DNA from: Nitrospirota bacterium
GTDB taxonomy: Bacteria > Nitrospirota > Nitrospiria > Nitrospirales > NS-4
Direction: 5' to 3'
Length of the DNA stretch: 5,986 nt
Assembly: GCA_005877855.1 (NCBI GenBank)
Contig: VBOF01000106.1
Coordinates: 1-5,986 of the forward strand
The first letter of the stretch is position 1, and each line of letters opens with the position of its first letter. The notes under the pieces were generated by a model. The model was not told the DNA's origin. It ran no database searches and worked only from the letters and a program-made list of their open reading frames with translations. Made by a program: the position numbers and the translations under genes. Below, in pieces: positions 1 through 4,666 of the stretch.

Positions 1-55
1 CCCTGTGACGAGCATTCTGCCAATCCCTTAGGCCCTGTGCTGCGACTGTGAAGGT

Positions 56-265
56 CTACCTGCACAAGCCACGTGCATAATTGCACGCCTGCAGACATTT
101 TGTGTCAACCCCAGTACACGCATTGAGGCACCCTCCAAATGCTCTTTGGCAGGCCCCTTCGATAGAGGAAGAACAATCTGTCTCGGTCTGGGGAAGGCCG
201 CTGACAGACAACAGAAGAAGGAGCAGCACCACAACAACCAGCGACGTCAAATATTGTTTAACCAT
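56..265 (-). CDS. Small exported cysteine-rich protein (69 aa)
   Basis: I do not recognise the family. The N-terminus (residues 3-24) is a clear Sec signal: one lysine, a long Val/Leu run, then a small-residue region. There is no lipobox, so the roughly 45-residue mature peptide is probably soluble in the periplasm or secreted. It has seven cysteines, at 31, 39, 46, 50, 57, 61 and 68. The last six are spaced 7-4-7-4-7, so C39/C50/C61 and C46/C57/C68 form two series with an 11-residue period, suggesting helical hairpins pinned by disulfides or a metal-binding fold. The ATG at 265 has an excellent Shine-Dalgarno sequence (GAGGAGG, about 8 nt upstream), which makes this a convincing gene despite its length. 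It lies 30 nt after the rlpA stop on the same strand and is probably the last gene of that operon. No function can be assigned; a link to envelope maintenance is inferred from context only. Confidence 0.75.
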   Translation of the reverse strand: MVKQYLTSLVVVVLLLLLLSVSGLPQTETDCSSSIEGACQRAFGGCLNACTGVDTKCLQACNYARGLCR

Positions 266-295
266 CGTCGTTTCCTCCTCTCGCCTCGTTTCCGT

Positions 296-967
296 TCAGT
301 CGTCCCGGACTACTAACGGGTCCACTTCGAGCTGGGAGGCCAGTCGCTCCGCCAGCTCGTCAGCCTGTTGCGGCGAGGTGAATTGTCCGACCTGCACCCT
401 GTAGTGTCTCCCGGACGCAAGCGTGACCGTCACGACTCGCACGTCAGGGTACTTCCTCGTGAGTTTGCGCGCCAGCGCCTGGGCATTGGCCTGCTCGACA
501 AACGAGGCGACTTGGACCCTGAGAGAGCCCCATGCGCCTGGGCGCCCGCCGTACCCAACGACCCGTAGTTCGACCTGATCGGTCCCCGGCCCGGCCATCG
601 CCAGGGCTTGCGCCGCTGCGAACGACAGATCAATGATTCGACCCTTGACAAAGGGACCACGGTCGTTAATGCGCACCGTGACCCGGCGCCCGTTGGTTAG
701 CGATCGCACCTGCACCACGGAGCCCAGCGGAAGGGTCCGGTGGGCAGCCGTCAACTGATGACTGTCGTACACTTCGCCACTCGCGGTCTTATTCCCGTGA
801 AACCCTGGACCGTACCAGGAAGCATATCCTTGCTCGACGTACCCGACAGGATAGTCGGCAGGGGAACCTGCATACTTCGGCGGACGACCTGCACAGCTGC
901 TCAACCCCCCAACAATCAGCAGCAGAAGAAAAGCGAGACGAATGGGAATAAGGGCGAAAGGGGACAA
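296..967 (-). CDS. rlpA: RlpA-type septal ring lytic transglycosylase, lipoprotein with SPOR domain
   Basis: RlpA proteins are outer-membrane lipoproteins that cleave glycan strands lacking stem peptides at the division septum. The 223-residue product has a lipoprotein signal with lipobox L22-S-S-C25 and a double-psi beta-barrel domain at about 46-138. That domain carries the family signatures ASWYGPGFHGNKTASGE, LTAAHRTLPLGS and VRINDRGPF. E65, H76 and D102 correspond to the conserved acidic and histidine residues implicated in catalysis. A C-terminal SPOR domain (about 147-223, with VQVASF and YRVQVGQF strands) should bind denuded septal peptidoglycan, so the protein looks intact and active. 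The chosen start is TTG at 967, one base after the response regulator stop (969-971). No Shine-Dalgarno sequence is visible, so translation is probably coupled to the upstream gene. The frame is open further upstream, but this start gives a normal signal peptide. Identity is secure; the exact start is less so. Confidence 0.95.
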   Translation of the reverse strand: MSPFALIPIRLAFLLLLIVGGLSSCAGRPPKYAGSPADYPVGYVEQGYASWYGPGFHGNKTASGEVYDSHQLTAAHRTLPLGSVVQVRSLTNGRRVTVRINDRGPFVKGRIIDLSFAAAQALAMAGPGTDQVELRVVGYGGRPGAWGSLRVQVASFVEQANAQALARKLTRKYPDVRVVTVTLASGRHYRVQVGQFTSPQQADELAERLASQLEVDPLVVRDD

Positions 968-968
968 G

Positions 969-1367
969 CTACTTGGAAGGCGAGCGGCCGCGCCTCTGGA
1001 TCGCCTTGGCCACCGCCGCCAGCAGATTGTCCTGGTGCACAGGTTTCACCAGGAAATCCACCACCCCTTCATTGAACGCCCTGATGATGTCGGGCACATC
1101 GGGTTTGCCGGTCAGCACGATGATGGGGATGGCAGGGAAGTTGGACCGGAGGTAGAAGATGACCTCCTGGCCATGGATTTTCGGCATGTACAGGTCGAGG
1201 AGGATGGCGTCTAGGAGCGACGGGTTATCACCTGATCGGACGGTCTCCATCGCCTGGGCGCCGTCCTCCGCCTCAATGACCGCATAGCCGGCCTGCGTGA
1301 GCAGTAAGCTAACCGATTCTCGAACTGTAGGCTCGTCATCCACCACTAAGATGCGACCGCGTGACAT
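969..1367 (-). CDS. Single-domain response regulator (CheY-like receiver)
   Basis: This is a 132-residue stand-alone receiver domain. It has the acidic pocket D10/D11, the phosphoacceptor D58 in the LLDLYMP motif, T86 after the beta-4 strand and K108-P109 after beta-5, so every residue needed for phosphorylation is present. There is no DNA-binding or enzymatic output domain. It must act by protein-protein contact or as a phosphorelay intermediate, and no histidine kinase is encoded nearby. The ATG at 1367 is chosen because homology begins at once (RILVVDDE). The open frame extends to 1583 but that part is antisense to the upstream gene. An AAGGAG sequence sits about 15 nt upstream, a rather long spacing, overlapping the stop codon of the PagL-like gene. 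The gap to that gene is 19 nt and the gap to rlpA is 1 nt, so all three are very likely co-transcribed. Its partner and output are unknown. Confidence 0.92.
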   Translation of the reverse strand: MSRGRILVVDDEPTVRESVSLLLTQAGYAVIEAEDGAQAMETVRSGDNPSLLDAILLDLYMPKIHGQEVIFYLRSNFPAIPIIVLTGKPDVPDIIRAFNEGVVDFLVKPVHQDNLLAAVAKAIQRRGRSPSK

Positions 1368-1386
1368 AGGCGACGTCGTGTACTCC

Positions 1387-1911
1387 TTAACGTGGGAAAA
1401 AGAGAGAGACCTCGGTCGCAAAATATTGAACACCGGGGCCACTTTCCAGGACAAAGTTGAACGGCGTGCTTTGTTCAGGAATGCGCGGCGCCAGATTCGT
1501 CCACAGCATGCCAAGGCCAAGGTCCCAGAAGGGCATCCACCGGCCGAATCCCAGGAAGTTGTACTTGAACAGGACGGACCCACCGGCCGCAGTCGCCGTA
1601 AACGGTTCGAAATAGTGCGCGTACAAGGGCTCTAAGAGCAGTTCGAGATTCCCTGCATAGAAGCCCGATCCAACTTCTGGGGTCACCACGACGCCGACTC
1701 TGGGCAGCGCATAAACAGCACTGCGATTGCTGGAGACAGAAGTGAGGGTGTCATTCCCTTGCAAGTAGCCCGCCATCACCCCGATTTCCATCGCCCCTCG
1801 CTGCACGGTTCCGCGTGCCTGAGGTTCTAACGAGGGGGACTCGGCCTGTAGGTTTGTCGGAAGGAAGAGCGCCAAGCAACCAATCACCACGAATGCCCGC
1901 CCACGCTTCAT
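1387..1911 (-). CDS. PagL-like lipid A 3-O-deacylase/acyloxyacyl hydrolase family barrel, apparently lacking the catalytic C-terminus
   Basis: The product (174 aa from this start) has a Sec signal peptide ending LQA at residue 23. The remainder is rich in alternating beta-strand sequence. The segment GGSVLFKYNFLGFGRWMPFWDLGLGMLWTNLAPRIPE followed by FNFVLESGPGVQYF (about 110-164) resembles, from memory, the PagL-type outer-membrane barrel family that removes the 3-O acyl chain from lipid A. Family members continue for about 40 residues with a strand bearing the catalytic His-x-Ser motif and a downstream acidic residue. Here the protein stops ten residues later (TEVSLFFPR), so the catalytic residues are absent. 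The ATG at 1911 is preferred for its AAGGAA Shine-Dalgarno sequence 5 nt upstream; an ATG at 1926 and a GTG at 1932 are in frame but less well placed. It is the first gene of the operon, behind the promoter at 1978-2006. It may be inactive or a structural barrel. Family assignment is moderate. Confidence 0.72.
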   Translation of the reverse strand: MKRGRAFVVIGCLALFLPTNLQAESPSLEPQARGTVQRGAMEIGVMAGYLQGNDTLTSVSSNRSAVYALPRVGVVVTPEVGSGFYAGNLELLLEPLYAHYFEPFTATAAGGSVLFKYNFLGFGRWMPFWDLGLGMLWTNLAPRIPEQSTPFNFVLESGPGVQYFATEVSLFFPR

Positions 1912-1977
1912 TATGGTTCCTTTCATTTTCACAGGACGTTTCCCTTCCGCTTCCGCAAGAAGCCCTGAATAACGGCA

Positions 1978-2006
1978 AGGCTAGGCTACCTGCCGGGGCC
2001 TGTCAA
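1978..2006 (-). promoter_or_regulatory. Sigma-70-type promoter for the envelope operon
   Basis: On the minus strand a perfect TTGACA -35 box (2006-2001) is followed after exactly 17 nt by TAGCCT (1983-1978), which keeps the important T1, A2 and T6 of the -10 box. Transcription would start near 1971, giving a leader of about 60 nt before the ATG at 1911. The -10 lies in a small tandem repeat, TAGCC-TAGCCT. It is the best promoter candidate upstream of the four-gene operon. This rests on consensus matching only. Confidence 0.55.
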
Positions 2007-2064
2007 GCGCGGGCCTTCTGCGCTCCTTCGGAAACGTTGGATGGTGTCTGGCATGTGGGGCTTG

Positions 2065-2346
2065 TCAGCGTCGTGCGGGTCGCTTGGGGCCACGGGGTTT
2101 CATCTTCCTTGCCACTGGGAGGGTCTTTTTCGCCAATACGCAGTCCCGATTCCTGCAATCCTCAACGGCACGCGTTGATGGGTCACGGTACAGCGGCCGA
2201 CCGCACACGCAGCGCATCACGATAGCCCCACACACTGCGCACACCCACCCAGGCTGAGGGATAGAAGGGACCGCATGTGGCTGTTTCTGGACAGGAATTA
2301 TGTGACCTGAATGCCCATTGGGACACTGCGGTTTCTTTTCTGCCAT
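2065..2346 (-). CDS. Small basic cysteine-rich protein, putative zinc-binding (93 aa)
   Basis: I do not recognise the family. The protein has no signal peptide, so it is probably cytoplasmic. It contains C8 and H12 (CPNGH), a CAVCG knuckle (C36, C39), a second CVCG motif (C46, C48) and C64/C69. These could hold one or two structural zinc ions in a zinc-ribbon-like arrangement. The C-terminal 20 residues are strongly basic (RKMKPRGPKRPARR), which would suit nucleic-acid or ribosome contact. The ATG at 2346 has a near-ideal ribosome-binding site, AAAGGAG with 8 nt spacing, which supports expression. The gene lies 140 nt downstream of the BON lipoprotein gene on the same strand and 153 nt upstream of the PagL-like gene, which has its own promoter. 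It could be read through from the BON gene. The metal-binding role is inference from motif spacing. Confidence 0.75.
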   Translation of the reverse strand: MAEKKPQCPNGHSGHIIPVQKQPHAVPSIPQPGWVCAVCGAIVMRCVCGRPLYRDPSTRAVEDCRNRDCVLAKKTLPVARKMKPRGPKRPARR

Positions 2347-2486
2347 TTCGCTAGCTCCTTTCGCCCACCCAGCAGCTTCTAGACCGCTTCCTCGTTGCCC
2401 TTCTGCATCGCAGGCTATTGCGGGACCCAGAGAGACTCGGGATCCAAACAGGCTAGTCGGCGTGCAACTACGTCCGGTCGCTTGCC

Positions 2487-3074
2487 TCAGGAGCCCTTTT
2501 TCGGTCTGATGCGGATGTGGCTGACCACTTTGCGCACGCCGTCCATTTCACGGGCGAGGACGATTACTTTGTTCAGTTCCTCACGACTTTGGGCCCCACC
2601 GATGAAATAGACCACGCCGTGAACTGACCGCCACCGAAAGTTGAGCGAACTGATCCCCTTGGCCGCGAGGAGATTGAACTTTAGCTTGATCTCGATGGAA
2701 AAGTCCTTCGTGCTTGCATTGACGCCGCCGTTCGTGGTGACCTGGATTTCGTTGAAAATCTCGCGCACACCCTTGACCCGCCGCGCAATCAATTCCGCCT
2801 TCTGTTTGGTTGCAGCCTTCGTGACCGCGCCGGTCAGCATGACCCGCCCCTCATAGACATCGGTGTTGATCTCCATCAGCATCGTTTCGTCAAAGTACTT
2901 GTTCGTAATCTCGGATTTGATCGTATAATCTTCAGCGATGTTATACAACCGACGTTCTTCCGCACCCATGGTCCCCACATCGGCAGCCGTGTTCCCCGCA
3001 GTTAAGAACGGGTTGAAGCAGCCGGCGAGGAGCAATGGCGCTAGGAGAGCAAAGAGAAGGATCACGAGGCCCAT
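2487..3074 (-). CDS. BON-domain lipoprotein (two BON domains)
   Basis: The 195-residue product begins with a lipoprotein signal, lipobox L16-A-G-C19. The residue after the cysteine is Phe rather than Asp, which suggests outer-membrane sorting. Two BON (bacterial OsmY and nodulation) domains follow, at about 49-113 and 124-191. The first has the classic pattern INTDVYEGRVMLTGAV, a helix with QKAELIARRVKGV, then EIFNEIQV. The second is more divergent but keeps the VVYFIGGAQSREELNKVIVLAREMDGV core and the final strand VVSHIRIRP. The layout matches the DolP/YraP type of dual-BON lipoprotein, which binds anionic phospholipid and helps outer-membrane integrity, with the OsmY family as periplasmic relatives. 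The ATG at 3074 has an AAGGAA Shine-Dalgarno sequence about 5-6 nt upstream, and the signal begins immediately. A self-complementary GCAATATTGC (3090-3099) lies in its leader. The domain call is secure; the exact role is inferred. Confidence 0.9.
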   Translation of the reverse strand: MGLVILLFALLAPLLLAGCFNPFLTAGNTAADVGTMGAEERRLYNIAEDYTIKSEITNKYFDETMLMEINTDVYEGRVMLTGAVTKAATKQKAELIARRVKGVREIFNEIQVTTNGGVNASTKDFSIEIKLKFNLLAAKGISSLNFRWRSVHGVVYFIGGAQSREELNKVIVLAREMDGVRKVVSHIRIRPKKGS

Positions 3075-3172
3075 GGCTTTCCTTAGCTAGCAATATTGCC
3101 CTGCGAGATGGCGTGTTCCTGCGAACTACAGACAGATTTTGAGTGTAGCAGATAGGACTGGTTGCTGGGCCT

Positions 3173-3186
3173 GATCAAGTTTGATC
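3173..3186. promoter_or_regulatory. Palindrome between divergent genes, possible operator or paired -35 boxes
   Basis: GATCAA-GT-TTGATC is a perfect 6-bp-arm dyad with a 2-nt spacer, lying between the divergent BON lipoprotein gene and the plus-strand leader ORF. Each arm reads TTGATC on its own strand and could serve as a -35 element in both directions. Matching -10 sequences are weak: TATTTT at 3206-3211 on plus with 19 nt spacing, and TATCTG at 3154-3149 on minus with 18 nt. A regulator-binding role is equally possible. Confidence 0.25.
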
Positions 3187-3252
3187 TACGGGGGCCAAAA
3201 GGGCTTATTTTAGCGAGGTCAATAAGTCCCTGCTGCTGTCAGGAGCCTAAGG

Positions 3253-3303
3253 ATGCAAACTTTACCAGTGCCGCTCTTTGCATTAGACTATGAGGAAGTA
3301 TGA
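3253..3303 (+). CDS. Possible 16-codon leader ORF coupled to the downstream gene
   Basis: ATG at 3253 is preceded by AGGAG (3241-3245) with 7 nt spacing, a better ribosome-binding site than that of the following gene. The ORF encodes MQTLPVPLFALDYEEV and ends with TGA at 3301-3303. That stop overlaps the downstream ATG (3300-3302) as ATGA, the classic arrangement for translational coupling. The peptide is too short to be assigned a function and has no run of one amino acid typical of attenuation leaders. It may simply feed ribosomes to the next gene. Chance occurrence cannot be excluded without comparative data. Confidence 0.4.
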   Translation: MQTLPVPLFALDYEEV

Positions 3304-4013
3304 CCGACTTGCTTTCCACTTTGAGCATCCCCGAGGAAATACGGAGCTATCTGGCGGTCCTTGGGCTGCTTCTGTGCTGGAAACTGCATGGCATCGAGGC
3401 CCGACGCAAAAAAGCGGTCATTTCACAGTTCTACATCTGTCTGTCGAGAAACGACCCGGCCACCTGCGATCGGTGTCGCATGGCCCATATGCATGTGTTC
3501 AGAGGGCGCATGCCACGGGAGGTCGGTCTCCGCATTCACTGCTCGAATCGCCTCGGCTGCCGCTGTGCGCTCATCCCGATTACGAGGCAGTGGCCCATCG
3601 CGAAGCGGCTGCGGCGCCAGGTGAGGCGTAAGAAAGGAGCGCTCCCGTTGTCAGAGCAGGATCTTCAGGCCCTGCTTCGCGAAGACGCGAGTCTGAGCGA
3701 CGACGGTCGACTCACCGAAACTGTCGTGCTCGCGATGCTGACCGAAAAGACGAAACCCGAAGCGGCTCTCCAGGCTTACCGCGAAGCCATAGCACAGAAA
3801 CCTGAACCAAGTATCGCGCTGCTGCAGGCTGCTGCGTACATAGGCTTGGCCGAAATCCTCGAACAATCCGGAGATGTCAAGGAAGCACTCCAGGTCACGA
3901 GAGACTTTCTAAAGGCGTTTTCTAAAAATGAGCGGTACTATCTGCTGACCAAGCCTCAACACAATGGGATGCTGGCCCGCCAAAAAAGACTGGTTCGTCA
4001 GCTCCTTCAATGA
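3300..4013 (+). CDS. Hypothetical protein with Cys/His cluster and C-terminal TPR-like helices (237 aa)
   Basis: I do not recognise this as a named protein. Residues 15-30 form a short hydrophobic helix that could touch the membrane but is too short for a confident transmembrane segment. Residues 52-93 hold a Cys/His cluster: DPATC56-DRC59, H63, H65, then H80-C81 and GC87RC89 followed by ALIPI. The order TC-x2-C, a Phe-rich middle, then H-C and CRC-x-L-x-P recalls the C-terminal motif of phage Mu gpF/SPP1 gp7-type proteins, but with a five-residue insertion, so this is only a motif-level likeness. A basic stretch (RQVRRKKG, 106-113) follows. Residues 139-210 look like two TPR hairpins (PEAALQAYREAIAQKPEP; AAYIGLAEILEQSGDVKEALQVTRDFLKAF). 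The start has a tight GAGG Shine-Dalgarno sequence and overlaps the leader ORF stop. Overall this looks like a metal-binding adaptor; partners are unknown. Confidence 0.75.
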   Translation: MTDLLSTLSIPEEIRSYLAVLGLLLCWKLHGIEARRKKAVISQFYICLSRNDPATCDRCRMAHMHVFRGRMPREVGLRIHCSNRLGCRCALIPITRQWPIAKRLRRQVRRKKGALPLSEQDLQALLREDASLSDDGRLTETVVLAMLTEKTKPEAALQAYREAIAQKPEPSIALLQAAAYIGLAEILEQSGDVKEALQVTRDFLKAFSKNERYYLLTKPQHNGMLARQKRLVRQLLQ

Positions 4014-4044
4014 GCATGGCGATGATTTTTCCCACACTGTTGCT

Positions 4045-4076
4045 TTGATGACACGCTGGGCTGTGTCATGAATTTT
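4045..4076 (+). terminator. Dyad with T-run: candidate terminator or activator site
   Basis: ATGACAC (4048-4054) and GTGTCAT (4063-4069) form a perfect 7-bp stem with an 8-nt loop, lengthened by two A-T pairs beyond one mismatch and followed by TTTT (4073-4076). It begins about 30 nt after the stop of the 3300-4013 gene, as expected for an intrinsic terminator, though the stem is not GC-rich. A second inverted repeat (GCTTTGA 4042-4048 and TCAAAGC 4076-4082) encloses it. The dyad is also centred about 90 bp upstream of the predicted sigma-54 start, so it may instead bind an activator. Confidence 0.4.
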
Positions 4077-4122
4077 CAAAGCAGTATCGCTCAACCTCTT
4101 GAATCTCAATGAATCATTGCTT

Positions 4123-4138
4123 TGGCACGCATGATGCT
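4123..4138 (+). promoter_or_regulatory. Sigma-54 (RpoN) promoter, -24/-12 type, upstream of the YtxH gene
   Basis: The 16-mer TGGCACG-CATG-ATGCT fits the sigma-54 consensus TGGCACG-N4-TTGCW with one mismatch (A for T). The invariant GG (4124-4125) and GC (4136-4137) are correctly spaced. Transcription would begin near 4149, leaving a 74-nt leader before the ATG at 4223. No good sigma-70 promoter is visible in this intergenic region. Use of this promoter would require an RpoN-dependent activator, which is not encoded in the window. Confidence 0.6.
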
Positions 4139-4222
4139 CACTCTTCCCTGAGTTCACTGGTGAGGGCCCTCTTTTGAGGAACCAACCGAACAACCAACGA
4201 AGAAGCAAGAGGAGGTGTACCC

Positions 4223-4468
4223 ATGGGAGAGAATAGGACGTCGTCAGCCAAGGCAATCACGGTTCTGTTCATCGGCGGGGCGGTGCTCGGCGCTGCGGCC
4301 GGGATGCTGTTTGCGCCGAAGGCGGGCAAGGACACCCGCAAGGAAGTCAAGCACTACGCGATGAAGGTCAAAGAGGACGTGTCCAACACCGCGCAGCGCA
4401 CGAAGGCCGGCATCGAGGCGGCCTTTGAAAAGGGGCGCGCGCTACTCGCGGAGGCCAACGCCGCGTAG
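4223..4468 (+). CDS. YtxH-domain protein (81 aa)
   Basis: The protein has the YtxH layout: a short polar N-terminus, one glycine/alanine-rich membrane helix (about 12-30, with FIGGAVLGAAAGMLF), the family signature APKAGKDTR directly after the helix (31-39), then a charged amphipathic helix to the end (about 40-80). YtxH proteins are small membrane-anchored proteins, several linked to general stress responses; the molecular role is poorly defined. The ATG at 4223 has a perfect AGGAGG Shine-Dalgarno sequence with 7 nt spacing, implying efficient translation. The gene seems monocistronic: the sigma-54 promoter lies upstream (4123-4138), a GC-rich hairpin follows 12 nt after the stop, and the next gene has its own promoter. 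The family call is strong from the signature. Control by RpoN, if real, would be an uncommon mode for this family as far as I know. Confidence 0.88.
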   Translation: MGENRTSSAKAITVLFIGGAVLGAAAGMLFAPKAGKDTRKEVKHYAMKVKEDVSNTAQRTKAGIEAAFEKGRALLAEANAA

Positions 4469-4478
4469 TACGGGTAAC

Positions 4479-4508
4479 GGGCGGGTCCTGGCTCTGCGGG
4501 ACCCGCTC
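4479..4508 (+). terminator. GC-rich hairpin after the YtxH gene
   Basis: GCGGGTCC (4481-4488) pairs perfectly with GGACCCGC (4499-4506) around a 10-nt loop. The stem extends by a G-U and a G-C pair to 4479/4508. It lies 10-12 nt after the stop codon, where a terminator is expected, but no U-run follows. It may end transcription weakly, stabilise the mRNA 3' end, or work with Rho. Confidence 0.45.
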
Positions 4509-4553
4509 CACCCTCTCAGGCGAAACCCCCACCCTTTCTCATACCCTTCTAAA

Positions 4554-4582
4554 TTGACACCCTGAGGATTTTCTGTTACCTT
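4554..4582 (+). promoter_or_regulatory. Sigma-70-type promoter for the TPR/DUF11-like gene
   Basis: A perfect TTGACA (4554-4559), a 17-nt spacer and TACCTT (4577-4582) with T1, A2 and T6 conserved, plus an extended -10 TG at 4574-4575. The start of transcription would be near 4589, about 57 nt before the GTG start at 4646. It closely resembles the promoter at 1978-2006 on the other strand in -35 box, spacing and -10 style. Confidence 0.55.
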
Positions 4583-4645
4583 TTCAGATACTTGAAGCTC
4601 GCACTGTCTCTTGTCAACTGCGTTCGCGCATGGAGGACTCGCTGG

Positions 4646-4666
4646 GTGCCTCACGGAGTGCCTCAC
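4646..4666 (+). repeat. Short direct repeat holding two alternative GTG starts
   Basis: GTGCCTCAC occurs at 4646-4654 and again at 4658-4666, a 12-nt in-frame period. Each copy begins with an in-frame GTG and encodes V/M-P-H. The first copy is preceded by GGAGG (4632-4636) with 9 nt spacing and is the better start. The second has only a poor, very close GGAG. The repeat probably arose by a small tandem duplication. Confidence 0.5.

Noticed and set aside
81..404. A 107-residue plus-strand ORF
   Set aside because: It is antisense to the Cys-rich peptide and the rlpA 3' end, and is Ser/Thr/Arg low-complexity sequence.
1368..1583. N-terminal extension of the response regulator to 1583
   Set aside because: It is out of frame over the PagL-like gene, has no domain, and receiver homology begins right after the ATG at 1367.
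1297..1635. A 112-residue plus-strand ORF
   Set aside because: It runs antisense across the receiver/PagL-like junction and has no recognisable motif or convincing ribosome-binding site.
3090..3099. GCAATATTGC palindrome in the BON gene leader
   Set aside because: Ten-base palindromes of this kind arise often by chance; no second copy or other support was found.
3141..3147. Extended -10-like TGCTACACT on the minus strand for the BON gene
   Set aside because: The nearest -35-like box (TTGATC) is about 25 nt away, too far; not strong enough to list as a promoter.
3290..3631. A 113-residue plus-strand ORF starting ATGAGGAAG
   Set aside because: It overlaps the 237-residue gene in another frame, shows no domain pattern, and its start lies inside the ribosome-binding region of the longer gene.
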